This document shows positions 17,475 through 25,308 of a DNA stretch of 34,815 nucleotides, one piece after another; the stretch's first letter is position 1; every line of letters begins with the position of its first letter. The notes beneath the pieces are model-generated. The model was not told where the DNA came from, did no database searches, and saw only the letters and a program-made list of their open reading frames with translations. Source of the stretch: Lederbergia wuyishanensis. GTDB lineage: Bacteria > Bacillota > Bacilli > Bacillales > Bacillaceae_C. The stretch is taken from NCBI RefSeq assembly GCF_022900255.1, contig NZ_JALIRM010000022.1:1-34815 (forward strand). The letters run 5' to 3'. A program made the translations under genes and the position numbers.

Positions 17475-17794
17475 TCAAACCTCACTTTCACTACAATTCA
17501 TAAGTTTACATTTTTTTAGATAAAAAGAAAAGGTCATTCTTGTTTTAAAAATAGTATTACAGAATAAAATATGTATAGGGTCTGTAATATTGCATGGAGA
17601 TTTGTGATGTCTTGTTCCGCTAATTATCGATTGGTAAACTTCTTGACCATTTCGATCGCTCGCGTAGTATCCATATTATAGTAAAAAGCAAACTAGAAAA
17701 ACGAAAGGTAAGATGCACCCACATAAATTAAAATATTTGCATAAATTAAAAATATACACTTTTTGAGTTCCATAGTATAATTTATTTTATATTA

Positions 17795-17821
17795 GTCTAT
17801 CCAAAATTATGATGGATAGAC
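17795..17821 (+). promoter_or_regulatory. Leader inverted repeat of the CNNM transporter gene
   Basis: GTCTATCCA and TGGATAGAC are perfect 9-base arms around 9 bases, beginning about 14 bases after the TATAAT box. It would be a stem at the very start of the mRNA or an operator at the start site. Confidence 0.5.
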
Positions 17822-17837
17822 AATTTAAAAACACAGG

Positions 17838-17862
17838 AGGTGTACACCTTTCATTGAAAGGT
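17838..17862 (+). promoter_or_regulatory. Two mutually exclusive hairpins around the ribosome binding site
   Basis: AGGTGTACACCT (17838-17849) is a perfect palindrome containing the AGGAGGTG ribosome site. ACCTTTC-ATT-GAAAGGT (17846-17862) is a perfect stem using the same ACCT. Only one can form, so either the upstream or the downstream AGGTG is masked. This may control translation start; no ligand is evident. Confidence 0.4.
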
Positions 17863-17869
17863 GAACCAT

Positions 17870-19204
17870 TTGGACATAGTCAGTTTAATTTTAATTGGAG
17901 TATTGATTGTTTTAACCGCTTTTTTTGTAGCGACAGAGTTTGCGATTGTTAAAATTAGAAGTTCTCGTATCGATCAGCTGGTCGAAGAAGGAAAGCCTGG
18001 AGCAAAAGCAGCAAAGCATGTCACGACACATATGGATGAGTATTTGTCAGCTTGCCAATTAGGGATTACAATCACGGCACTCGGAATAGGTTGGTTAGGT
18101 GAACCAGCGATAAAAGGTTTATTAGAACCGATCCTATATAAATGGCAAATTGGTGCTTCAGCTTCCCATATCATTTCAGTAGCAATCTCTTTTTCTATCA
18201 TTACTTTTTTACACGTTGTGGTAGGTGAACTCGCACCTAAAACGGTTGCGATTCAAAAAGCTGAAATGGTAACCTTGCTTTTCGCAAAGCCGATTACTTG
18301 GTTTTATAAACTCATGTTTCCGTTCATTTGGTTGTTGAATGGCTCTGCTCGTTTGATGGTGAGAATTTTTGGTCTTAAACCAGTATCAGAGCATGAAGAA
18401 TCCCATACGGAAGAAGAGCTTCGCATCATCTTGTCTGATAGCTATAAAAATGGAGAAATCAATCAGACTGAATTGACTTATGTGAATAACATTTTTAAAT
18501 TTGACAATCGAATTGCGAAGGAAATTATGGTCCCTCGTACGGAAATGATTTCTCTCTCAACTGAAGATAACTTTCAAGATTGGTTGCACGTGATTAAAAA
18601 AGAAAAGCTTACCCGCTATCCGGTATATGAAGGTGACAAGGATAACATTGTTGGTATCATTAACATTAAAGATATTTTGATGGCGCAAATAAAAAATACC
18701 GAACCAGATACCGATATGAAAATCACTAGATTCTTAAAGCCTGTCATTCTAGTGATTGATACCATCCCTATTCATGATTTATTGTTAAAAATGCAGCAGG
18801 AACATACACATATGGCTGTTTTATTAGATGAGTACGGCGGAACGAGTGGTCTTGTCACGGTTGAAGATATTATTGAAGAGATTGTCGGTGAAATTCGCGA
18901 CGAATTCGATACAGATGAAATAGCAGAAATTACGAAAATAGATGAGGAGCATTATTCTTTTAGTGGGAAAGTTCTCGTTCATGAGGTAAATGACTTACTC
19001 GGTACAGAATTATCAGACGAAGAAGTAGACACACTTGGCGGATGGATCTTATCCCAGAACTTTGATATTGCGGAAGGTGAAAGCATCTACTCAGATGGCT
19101 TCAAGTTTACGATAAAGGAAATTGATGGGCATCAAATTCAGTTCGTTGAAGCTAAAAAAGAAGAAGTCGTGGAACAAATTCTGCCCTTAGAAATGGAAGC
19201 ATAA
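17870..19204 (+). CDS. CNNM/CorC (HlyC) family transporter with CBS domains, probable Mg2+ or divalent cation efflux
   Basis: This is about 444 residues in the order used by this family: CNNM/DUF21 membrane domain (about 1-195, four hydrophobic segments, with FFVATEFAIVKIRSSRIDQL and the Pro-containing LHVVVGELAPKTVAIQ), a CBS pair (about 205-335, MVPRTEMISLS, TRYPVYEGDKDNIVGIINIKDIL and LLDEYGGTSGLVTVEDIIEEIVGEI), then a CorC_HlyC domain (about 350-430). B. subtilis relatives include MpfA/YhdP, linked to Mg2+ export. GTG at 17861 opens the longest frame, but TTG at 17870, behind AAAGGTG and giving the common family start MDIVSLILI, fits better; the choice is uncertain. The leader hairpins may regulate it. 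Confidence 0.88.
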   Translation: MDIVSLILIGVLIVLTAFFVATEFAIVKIRSSRIDQLVEEGKPGAKAAKHVTTHMDEYLSACQLGITITALGIGWLGEPAIKGLLEPILYKWQIGASASHIISVAISFSIITFLHVVVGELAPKTVAIQKAEMVTLLFAKPITWFYKLMFPFIWLLNGSARLMVRIFGLKPVSEHEESHTEEELRIILSDSYKNGEINQTELTYVNNIFKFDNRIAKEIMVPRTEMISLSTEDNFQDWLHVIKKEKLTRYPVYEGDKDNIVGIINIKDILMAQIKNTEPDTDMKITRFLKPVILVIDTIPIHDLLLKMQQEHTHMAVLLDEYGGTSGLVTVEDIIEEIVGEIRDEFDTDEIAEITKIDEEHYSFSGKVLVHEVNDLLGTELSDEEVDTLGGWILSQNFDIAEGESIYSDGFKFTIKEIDGHQIQFVEAKKEEVVEQILPLEMEA

Positions 19205-19215
19205 CCTAATGAATC

Positions 19216-19250
19216 ACGCACTATTATGGAATATCTCCTTATTAGTGCGT
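19216..19250 (+). terminator. Terminator of the CNNM transporter gene
   Basis: ACGCACTA and TAGTGCGT pair perfectly over 8 bases with a 19-base loop, followed by TTTCATTTTC. It lies 11 bases after the stop codon. Confidence 0.7.
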
Positions 19251-19345
19251 TTTCATTTTCATAGAACGAGCAAATAATTGGATTCTTTGTTAAAATGATA
19301 GTGGTAGAAAAAATATAGATTTTACTGTAAAAAGGAGTAGTTTGG

Positions 19346-19804
19346 ATGGATGACCGCCTTTTTAGAACGGCCATGGGCAGATTCGCAACTGGTGTAACCG
19401 TCATTACGACAAAAATTAATGGCATTGTTCATGGTATGACTGCAAATGCTTTTGTGTCTGTTTCATTGAATCCGAAGCTTATTCTCGTATCAATTGGAGA
19501 ACAAGCACAGATGAATCAGCTGTTAAAAGAATCCGGCCAATTTGCCGTAAGTATATTAAATGAAAATCAAGAAGATATGTCCGCTTATTTTGCTGGGCAA
19601 ATCAAAGAAGAAAGAACGATAGAATTTGATAATTTTAATGGTATAGAAGTTATTAAAGATTCAATAGCAAGTATGACATGTACCGTTCAAAATTCCGTAG
19701 TCGCGGGCGACCATACACTTTTTATTGCTGAAGTTACAGACTTGCGCATTCAGGATGGAGAACCGTTGCTGTTTTACGGTGGCAACTATAGAAATATTAA
19801 ATAA
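19346..19804 (+). CDS. Flavin reductase domain protein (NAD(P)H:FMN oxidoreductase type)
   Basis: This 152-residue protein fills the whole flavin-reductase-like split barrel: FRTAMGRFATGVTVITTKING at the N-terminus, HGMTANAFVSVSLNPKLILVSI as the flavin-binding stretch, GQFAVSILNENQEDMSAYFAG, and GDHTLFIAEVTDL near the end. Such proteins supply reduced flavin to a monooxygenase (HpaC type) or reduce flavin directly. No partner oxygenase is adjacent, so the role is open. ATG follows AAAAAGGAG. It is a single gene between two strong terminators. Confidence 0.86.
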   Translation: MDDRLFRTAMGRFATGVTVITTKINGIVHGMTANAFVSVSLNPKLILVSIGEQAQMNQLLKESGQFAVSILNENQEDMSAYFAGQIKEERTIEFDNFNGIEVIKDSIASMTCTVQNSVVAGDHTLFIAEVTDLRIQDGEPLLFYGGNYRNIK

Positions 19805-19808
19805 AGAA

Positions 19809-19845
19809 TCCCGACAGTTTCTACCAAGTTACTGTCGGGATTTTT
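19809..19845 (+). terminator. Terminator of the flavin reductase gene
   Basis: TCCCGACAGT and ACTGTCGGGA are perfect 10-base arms around a 12-base loop, followed by a T5 tract. It starts a few bases after the stop. Confidence 0.88.
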
Positions 19846-20202
19846 GTATTTTCAAATAGATTGTTTCTTAATGAACATGCTAATTTATTTTCCTCTACCT
19901 TCTATTCAATTAACCTCAAAAAGTTCCTGTCCATATGTTCCTTTTTCGGAAAAATAGACAACTCTAAATTTCGATATGGAATTTGGAGCATTTTGAACAA
20001 AGCCTTATTTGATAAGGGTTTGGACGATACGTGCACGGTACGTACCACGATACGTGGACAAAAAGAAAAAGAAAAAGAAAAAGAAAAAGAATAACAACCA
20101 CTACATGGTCGTCGTGGTTAGGATTAATTTAATAATTTTTTATACAGGGTGTCCTTTTTTACGTCTGCCTCCTATATAGAAGGTGAAAGGGAGGTGAGGC
20201 AA
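19846..20202. other. Non-coding stretch with palindrome cluster and hexanucleotide repeat
   Basis: No gene is supported. Positions 20024-20057 hold a cluster of symmetric sites: GGTACGTACC (20037-20046), CCACG-ATA-CGTGG (20045-20057) and two copies of ACGATACGTG 23 bases apart. Directly after comes the AAAAAG tandem repeat. The last part is the leader of the DUF1659 gene, where TGCCTC (20166-20171) can pair with GAGGCA (20196-20201) over its ribosome binding site. Confidence 0.5.
20060..20089 (+). repeat. Tandem hexanucleotide repeat, five copies of AAAAAG
   Basis: Five perfect copies in a row, then the pattern breaks. This simple repeat could change length by slipped-strand pairing. It lies about 115 bases upstream of the DUF1659 start. 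Confidence 0.85.
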
Positions 20203-20421
20203 ATGGCACAGGGGATTTTGAAGTCAAGCAGTTTAAAAGTTGTTTTTGATTACGGAGTTGACGAGCATAACAAGCCAATCTTCAAAACAAAGACGTTCAA
20301 TCGCATTCGTCGAAACTCTACAGCAGATGAGCTTTACAGCGCTGCTACAGCAATTGGCTCCTTATCGAAAGAACCAATTTGGGCAATTGAAAGAAATGAT
20401 AGTTACGAGATTGGTGAGTAA
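20203..20421 (+). CDS. DUF1659 family small protein
   Basis: A 72-residue protein starting MAQGILKSSSLKVVF and including KTKTFNRIRRNSTADELYSAATAIGSL, recognisable as the DUF1659 family of short Firmicute proteins with no known function. ATG at 20203 is preceded by GGGAGGTGAGG; the longer frame from 20149 has no ribosome site at its start. It is the first of three small genes (DUF1659, DUF2922, YvrJ) that I recall occurring together in Bacillus relatives. No membrane segment or signal peptide. The family's role is not known. Confidence 0.85.
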   Translation: MAQGILKSSSLKVVFDYGVDEHNKPIFKTKTFNRIRRNSTADELYSAATAIGSLSKEPIWAIERNDSYEIGE

Positions 20422-20454
20422 AAGCGAAATTAGTAGAAAGTGAGGTGAGAAGGA

Positions 20455-20679
20455 ATGAAGGTATTGGAGCTTAACTTTTTATCAGCAGAGGGAAAAACTT
20501 CGAAATTGACCGTTGATAAGCCGCTTGAGCCAGTAAATCCTGCACAAGTAAAAGAGGCAATGGAAAACATCATCGCTTCTAACGTTTTCCTCGACACGGA
20601 TGGCAATCCGTTTGTTGAGGCCAAGTCAGCACGACTCGTTGAAAGAAACGTTGAGGAAATCGACATAGATTTTGAATAA
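20455..20679 (+). CDS. DUF2922 family small protein
   Basis: A 74-residue acidic protein beginning MKVLELNFLSAEGKTSKLTV, with VDKPLEPVNPAQVKEAMENII and SARLVERNVEEIDIDF, as in DUF2922. ATG follows AGGTGAGAAGGA and lies 33 bases after the DUF1659 stop, so the two are probably co-transcribed. DUF1659 and DUF2922 products have similar size and strand pattern and may partner, which is inference. Function unknown. Confidence 0.85.
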   Translation: MKVLELNFLSAEGKTSKLTVDKPLEPVNPAQVKEAMENIIASNVFLDTDGNPFVEAKSARLVERNVEEIDIDFE

Positions 20680-20686
20680 TTACAAT

Positions 20687-20712
20687 AGGTTGACTCTAGT
20701 GTGGGTCAGCCT
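20687..20712 (+). terminator. Hairpin between the DUF2922 and YvrJ genes
   Basis: AGGTTGAC pairs with GTCAGCCT over 8 bases with one G-U, around a 10-base loop, followed by ATCTTTTCT. It starts 7 bases after the DUF2922 stop and may attenuate transcription into yvrJ. Confidence 0.5.
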
Positions 20713-20749
20713 ATCTTTTCTATAAATAAAGAAAGGAGTTGACCCAAAA

Positions 20750-20896
20750 GTGGAACAAATTCTCCCATTCCTAAGTGAGGTTGGTTTTCCGGCACTCGTA
20801 ACCTTCTACTTACTGTACCGGATCGAAACAAAACTGGAAGCCGTCCTTCAATCCCTGCAAAGCTTGCCAGAGCGAATGCAGAAAATGAAAGAGTGA
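20750..20896 (+). CDS. YvrJ family small membrane-associated protein
   Basis: This 48-residue protein starts at GTG 20750: MEQILPFLSEVGFPALVTF, one hydrophobic helix through YLLYRI, then an amphipathic charged tail (ETKLEAVLQSLQSLPERM QKMKE). This layout is that of the YvrJ family of tiny Bacillus proteins. AAAGGAG lies 11 bases upstream, slightly long spacing. It completes the DUF1659-DUF2922-YvrJ set after the intergenic hairpin. Function unknown; a single-helix membrane peptide with a cytosolic tail is likely. Confidence 0.82.
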   Translation: MEQILPFLSEVGFPALVTFYLLYRIETKLEAVLQSLQSLPERMQKMKE

Positions 20897-21010
20897 GCTA
20901 TGGAGGATGGAACAGCCTGCCGTTATTGATGAGGCGTTTTCGCAGTATAGTTTTTAATTATTTGGTCTAAAACGATATGGAAATCTTAGTAAGAAAAAAT
21001 CCCAGAAAAA

Positions 21011-21038
21011 AACCCGACATGAATTCTCATATCGGGTT
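21011..21038 (-). terminator. Terminator of the BCCT transporter gene
   Basis: On the minus strand AACCCGATATGA pairs with TCATGTCGGGTT over 12 bases with one G-U, a 4-base loop and then a T7 run. On the plus strand the wobble is a mismatch, so it is oriented for the leftward gene. Confidence 0.85.
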
Positions 21039-21047
21039 GCTGAAACG

Positions 21048-22556
21048 TTATTTTTGTTTCTTTCTATATCCTAAACCTAACTCTTTTTTCTCCCGCGCCA
21101 ATGCTTTGTATAACGATAACATCATCAAAATCATAACGAATGAAAAAGGAAATGCCGCTATGATGAGTGCATTTTGTAAAGCCTGAAGCCCCCCGCTATA
21201 AAGAAGAATCGCAGCCATTGCCGAAAGGATAATTCCCCACGTCACCTTTACTCTGTTAGGAGGGGTTAATGAACCGTACGTTGTTTGCATTCCAAGGACA
21301 AAGGTAGCCGAATCAGCCGAAGTAATAAAAAATATGCCAATTAATATGATTGCGATGATGGAAAGCAAACTTGTAAAGGGCATCTCATTAAAAACGGCGA
21401 ACAACACTTCTTCTGTAGCAAATTGTGTTAAATCGATATTGCCCATTTGCTGTACACTTATAGCTGTTGTCCCAAACACTGCAAACCATATAAAGCTAAC
21501 AATTGTAGGCAGAAGCAATACACCAATTAAAAGTTCACGGATTGTTCTGCCCCGCGATACACGAGCAATGAATATTCCGACAAACGGAGACCATGATATC
21601 CACCATGCCCAGTAAAAAATCGTCCAATCATTGATCCATTCCCGTCGTTCCGGCCTTAAAGGTGCAATTCTAAAACTCATTGAAATAAGATTTTGAAAAT
21701 ATGCACCTATTGTGTCCGTAAATAAATTTAAGATTAATAATCCCGGACCAATAATGAAAACAAGTATTAATAAAATCACTGCCAAAAACATATTCGTGTT
21801 GCTTAAGTATTTGATTCCTTTACTAAGTCCAGACCAAGCTGACATGATAAATAAGATTGTTACAATAATAATGATAATGACCTGTATATAAAATTTGTTA
21901 GGAATACCAAAAAGATAGGCAAGTCCGCCGTTTATTTGAGCGGCTCCAAATCCTAAAGTAGTCGCAACTCCGATGACTGTTGCCGTAACAGCAATAATAT
22001 CAATGAGTGTCGCTATTTTACCTTTTGAATGTTTTCCTAAAAGGGGACTAAGTGCCGCGCTTATAAGTCCTGGCTCATCTTTTCGAAAGTTGAAATAAGC
22101 GAGGCAAAGTGCGACAAGAGCATAAATGGCCCAAGCGTGAATTCCCCAGTGAAAAAAAGTAAATCTCATCGAATCTTTTAACGCCGCATCTGTTCCAGGA
22201 GAGGCAAGGGGCGGTGAGGAGGCAAAATGGGAAAGAGGTTCCGCTGCTCCCCAAAAAACGAGTCCAATTCCCATCCCTGCACTAAAAAGCATCGCAAACC
22301 ATGTTGGTCTTGAATACTCTGGCATTTCACCTGGTTTTCCTAGTCTAATGCCACCAATGGGGCTAAAAATAAGAAATAAACAAAACAAGACTATGACACT
22401 AACGAGTATTAAGTAATACCAACCAAAACCGGAGGTAATTAAAGCTTCTACATTAGCTGTAGCTTTTTCAAATCGATTCGGCGTGATCACTCCGAAAATA
22501 ACAGCAATCAAAAGTAAAATCGCGGAAATGTAAAAAACACTAGAAATTTTCTTCAT
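21048..22556 (-). CDS. BCCT family (betaine/carnitine/choline) transporter
   Basis: This 502-residue, 12-TM transporter carries the BCCT glycine stretch [16 protein letters not shown] (from residue 93) and the Trp-rich signature from 311 ([19 protein letters not shown]) ending [12 protein letters not shown]. The Met in GMGIG is what Na+-coupled betaine carriers such as BetP and OpuD have. It probably imports a quaternary amine. There is no long regulatory C-terminal extension like that of BetP. ATG follows AAGGAG. It starts 51 bases downstream of the MobA-like gene on the same strand with no terminator between, so it may be the third gene of the xdhC operon rather than an osmotic-stress gene. 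Its substrate is not determined by sequence. Confidence 0.9.
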   Translation of the reverse strand: MKKISSVFYISAILLLIAVIFGVITPNRFEKATANVEALITSGFGWYYLILVSVIVLFCLFLIFSPIGGIRLGKPGEMPEYSRPTWFAMLFSAGMGIGLVFWGAAEPLSHFASSPPLASPGTDAALKDSMRFTFFHWGIHAWAIYALVALCLAYFNFRKDEPGLISAALSPLLGKHSKGKIATLIDIIAVTATVIGVATTLGFGAAQINGGLAYLFGIPNKFYIQVIIIIIVTILFIMSAWSGLSKGIKYLSNTNMFLAVILLILVFIIGPGLLILNLFTDTIGAYFQNLISMSFRIAPLRPERREWINDWTIFYWAWWISWSPFVGIFIARVSRGRTIRELLIGVLLLPTIVSFIWFAVFGTTAISVQQMGNIDLTQFATEEVLFAVFNEMPFTSLLSIIAIILIGIFFITSADSATFVLGMQTTYGSLTPPNRVKVTWGIILSAMAAILLYSGGLQALQNALIIAAFPFSFVMILMMLSLYKALAREKKELGLGYRKKQK

Positions 22557-22607
22557 ACCGTTCTCCTTCCCAAGTACATCTTTAGCTTTATTATTGCTCC
22601 CCTTTTA

Positions 22608-23210
22608 CTACTTAATTCCACTTAATAACTTGTCATAGTCCTCTTTTGTATCAATATCTTGAAAATACTCAAATTTATTAAAAGGTAATATTCTTCCTTT
22701 CGTAAAGTTATCACCATGCAATAATGCCTTTGCTCCAGTATCTCCTGATAAATTTAGAAGTTCAGGAAACATGGTGGAAGATAATAAAACGGGGGGAATA
22801 ATGATACTTTTAAAAGATGCTGCCACAAAATAAAGGGAAGGTATTTTTTTCTTACACTCCATTATTTCTTCAATAATATGTAATGGGATGAGCGGTTGGT
22901 CTGCGAGCATAACTAATATAGCGTCTACTTCCTCCTTTTGCGCCAATCGGATCGCACATTTAAGAGATTCGGATTGTCCCATATGGGCATTTGTACAATT
23001 AATGATTGAGCAATTTGGATTCTTTATAAATTCGGATGATAGCCAAGGAGCTTCTCCGCTTACAACAATATAGATTTTTTCTAATGAGGACTGCAATGCT
23101 GTTTCAAGCGCTATGTTCCCAATGGTCGTATTCTTGAAAGGAAGTGCTAGTTTATTTTTCCCCATCCGTGAACTTTTTCCTGCAGCTAGGTAAACCCCTG
23201 CAATTTTCAT
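22608..23210 (-). CDS. MobA-like/MocA-type nucleotidyltransferase for molybdenum cofactor (PucB-like)
   Basis: This 200-residue protein has the nucleotide-binding LAAGKSSRMGKNKLALPF motif at residues 8-25, VDAILVMLADQPLIP (about 95-109) as the metal-binding segment and SGDTGAKALL later on. These define the MobA-like NTP transferase domain, and with xdhC next to it the likely job is cytidylylating molybdopterin (MocA) for the hydroxylase encoded to the right. B. subtilis PucB is the closest named analogue. ATG at 23210 overlaps the xdhC stop by four bases (ATGA), so translation is coupled. Whether it uses CTP or GTP cannot be told. Confidence 0.86.
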   Translation of the reverse strand: MKIAGVYLAAGKSSRMGKNKLALPFKNTTIGNIALETALQSSLEKIYIVVSGEAPWLSSEFIKNPNCSIINCTNAHMGQSESLKCAIRLAQKEEVDAILVMLADQPLIPLHIIEEIMECKKKIPSLYFVAASFKSIIIPPVLLSSTMFPELLNLSGDTGAKALLHGDNFTKGRILPFNKFEYFQDIDTKEDYDKLLSGIK

Positions 23211-24220
23211 ATCTTCCTCCTGCGTGATTGAATTAGCTCGGCCGCGATGCTAATTGCTATTTCTTTCGGACCTTCCGCACCAATCGATAAACCGATGGGG
23301 GAGTGAAGCCAGTTAGGAATCTCTCCACCGATTAAACGTTCCGTTCTCTTTTTTGAGCCTAAAATACCTACATAAAAAAGCTGTAATTCTTTTAAATGCA
23401 GCAGGATCTTACGATCACGTTGAAAATCATGTGTCATGATGATGACCGAGTCTAAACTGGATAGAGGGATTTCTTTTACTACTTGGTCTGGCTCCCCGAT
23501 AAAGAAAGATTGCGCAGATGGAAAAAATTCACTCGTACAATTTGCTTCCCGCCAATCTAATATATGAACTGAATACCCCATATCTGCAGCTAGATGAGCA
23601 AATGGTCTAACATCCTCCCCGGCACCAACGACATAAAGATTGGGTTTCGGCCATATTAATTGAAGAAAAAAAGCTTCATTTTCCGTCATATCTTTCTTAG
23701 CATAATGGCAAAACCGGGGAGTCGTTTGTAGTAAAACAATAAATTCTTTTGGGATTTCAAATGAAATATCGCCAAGAGTTTCATTAGTTTTATTTAGAAA
23801 CGCATACTGATCGAAATTTGTTAATGATTGAACAAACAGGACAGGTTCTATTTTATTTAATTGTTCTTTTATAGATTTAAGGAAACGTCGATATCGATCA
23901 TCCACATCCCTTAATAATACAGACACGATGCCATTGCACCCCGCCCCAGATCCCCAACCAAGATCATCTTCAGAACTTAGATCATACTCCACTATTTCAG
24001 CTCTTCCAGTAGAAAATAGTTCACTTGCACGATGCTTTAAATCATTTTCAAGACATCCTCCACTAATAAGACCTATTTTTGAGCCATCTTCTTTTAACAA
24101 CATCCAAGCTCCAGCTTTTCTATAAGAAGAACCTTCAACATTGGTTATTTGGGCAAGAACAGAAGGTTGATGGTGTTCCTGTGATAATGTATCAAGTATT
24201 TCATGAAGGTAAAAATCCAT
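23207..24220 (-). CDS. xdhC: XdhC/CoxI family molybdenum cofactor insertion and maturation factor
   Basis: This 337-residue protein has an N-terminal XdhC_CoxI domain (VLAQITNVEGSSYRKAGAWML, LISGGCLENDL, GWGSGAGCNGIVSVL) and a C-terminal Rossmann domain (NLYVVGAGEDVRPFAHLAADM then SVHILDWR). XdhC proteins bind molybdenum cofactor, assist its sulfuration and deliver it to xanthine-dehydrogenase-type enzymes; B. subtilis PucA is the counterpart. ATG at 24220, six bases after GGAGGAG, is chosen over the upstream ATG at 24235, where that ribosome site would lie inside the gene. It heads the operon xdhC-mocA-like-BCCT, divergent from the hydroxylase structural genes. Confidence 0.9.
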   Translation of the reverse strand: MDFYLHEILDTLSQEHHQPSVLAQITNVEGSSYRKAGAWMLLKEDGSKIGLISGGCLENDLKHRASELFSTGRAEIVEYDLSSEDDLGWGSGAGCNGIVSVLLRDVDDRYRRFLKSIKEQLNKIEPVLFVQSLTNFDQYAFLNKTNETLGDISFEIPKEFIVLLQTTPRFCHYAKKDMTENEAFFLQLIWPKPNLYVVGAGEDVRPFAHLAADMGYSVHILDWREANCTSEFFPSAQSFFIGEPDQVVKEIPLSSLDSVIIMTHDFQRDRKILLHLKELQLFYVGILGSKKRTERLIGGEIPNWLHSPIGLSIGAEGPKEIAISIAAELIQSRRRKI

Positions 24221-24244
24221 TAACTTCTCCTCCATTTACTTTTT

Positions 24245-24286
24245 AAAAAGACATTAAGAATATATCCTATGTGCAATGTCCTTTTT
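24245..24286 (-). promoter_or_regulatory. Leader hairpin upstream of xdhC
   Basis: On the minus strand AAAAAGGACATT pairs with AATGTCTTTTT (one G-U) around 19 bases, directly upstream of the xdhC ribosome site. The T5 after the stem resembles a weak terminator, so it could attenuate the operon. No known riboswitch fold was recognised. Confidence 0.3.
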
Positions 24287-24416
24287 CATTCTCTGACTTA
24301 AATGCTTTCCACTTTTATTATTCAAATCTTCCCCAGTCGTTCTATCTTCATAACATATTATTTACATTCTTTGGTTACCATACTTACTATTATCAGTATA
24401 TTTAAGGGGTCGGAAA

Positions 24417-25292
24417 ATGAATTATTTAGTATCTGTTGTCATTGGGGTTGCATTCGGCACGATATCCCGATTTGTATTACTGAGAACCGACTTTCGGCAG
24501 TATCCTACTTATCCTCAAGGTAGAATGATTCACTTATCATTTGGTTTTATTGCCGCATTTATCGGTGCTGTGGCTGTTCCATCTGTGCTCGATTCTAATT
24601 GGACAGCTGTTACTTTTCTTGGACTTGCGGCTACTCAATTCCGTGAAGTTCGGAAAATGGAGAGGGACACACTTGAACAGGTTGATCTTAGTGAGTTGGT
24701 GAAGCGAGGAACACCTTTTATTGAAGGTATGGCTCAAGCTTTTGAAAGTCGTAACTATTTAGTTATGTTTACAGGTCTTATTACAACACTTTTGACTGTT
24801 ATTAACTTATGGCTTGGGATTCTTGGCGGAATTGCCATGCTCTTTGTCGTTAAGGCTAAAATGTCAGGGAATGTATTAAAATCCATTGCTGAAGTTACTG
24901 AAGGAGAAATTAATTTCAAGGGACCCAATTTATTTGTTGGTGATATTCATATTAAAAATGTTGGTTTAAAAGTAAATAGGGATATTATTCTAGAACGGGC
25001 GGTAGGTGTCATTATTATTCCAAAAAATGAAAACAGCATTGTAACGTTATCTCATCTTGGTCAACGACAGGCAATGCTTCACCACGTCGCAAATGTACTC
25101 GGCACATATCTTGATTCAGGGGAGCCAAGTTTTATCCCGCTTTCTAAGCGAGATATGGATGATGGACGGCTTGGTCTTTTCATCATGCCTCAAGAAAAGG
25201 ATTTTAACCAGGTAAAGACAGTTTTGGAGAATGTTCCTGTTTTAGATAGTGCCATCCGTCTTCCGAGTGAAGGGGATAAAGGAAAGAGATAA
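24417..25292 (+). CDS. YIEGIA family membrane protein, probably sporulation-related
   Basis: This 291-residue protein has hydrophobic segments at about 1-20, 38-58, 64-74 and 115-147, then a soluble C-terminal half. The family-naming motif appears as FIEGMAQAFESRNYL (residues 101-115; FIEGMA for YIEGIA). As I recall, the family includes B. subtilis YphB (SeaA), a forespore-expressed spore-envelope factor. ATG follows AAGGGG. A small companion gene follows after 16 bases, and the molybdenum hydroxylase genes follow that on the same strand without a visible terminator. It is divergent from xdhC. Calling it sporulation-related is family inference; a sporulation sigma promoter was not convincingly identified. 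Confidence 0.8.
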   Translation: MNYLVSVVIGVAFGTISRFVLLRTDFRQYPTYPQGRMIHLSFGFIAAFIGAVAVPSVLDSNWTAVTFLGLAATQFREVRKMERDTLEQVDLSELVKRGTPFIEGMAQAFESRNYLVMFTGLITTLLTVINLWLGILGGIAMLFVVKAKMSGNVLKSIAEVTEGEINFKGPNLFVGDIHIKNVGLKVNRDIILERAVGVIIIPKNENSIVTLSHLGQRQAMLHHVANVLGTYLDSGEPSFIPLSKRDMDDGRLGLFIMPQEKDFNQVKTVLENVPVLDSAIRLPSEGDKGKR

Positions 25293-25308
25293 GTAGGAGT
25301 GTTGAAAA

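Larger units (their letters stand above)
17475..17869. other. Intergenic region between uppP and the CNNM transporter gene
   Basis: No gene seen. It contains a 9-base inverted repeat (TATTACAGA 17555-17563 with TCTGTAATA 17581-17589) in the uppP upstream region, and a 12-base direct repeat CATAAATTAAAA (17722-17733 and 17740-17751). A TATAAT box (17776-17781) for the rightward gene and the structured leader described separately complete it. The -35 for that box is poor (TATACA at 17-base spacing). Confidence 0.55.

Noticed and set aside
17640-17700. Minus-strand mini-frame MDTTRAIEMVKKFTNR in the uppP upstream region
   Set aside because: No ribosome site and only 16 codons; probably chance.
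19861-20094. 77-codon plus-strand frame ending in a Lys-Glu repeat
   Set aside because: It starts at TTG without a ribosome site, and the end is simply the translated AAAAAG repeat. No family resemblance.
20907-20957. 16-codon frame MEQPAVIDEAFSQYSF after yvrJ
   Set aside because: A GGAGG touches the ATG with no spacing and nothing supports translation; recorded only as a possible micro-ORF.
24360-24410. Possible sigma-F/sigma-E/sigma-G promoter before the YIEGIA gene
   Set aside because: CATATT and CATACTTA are present but their spacing (19 bases) is wrong for sigma-E, and the sigma-F/G motifs fit poorly.
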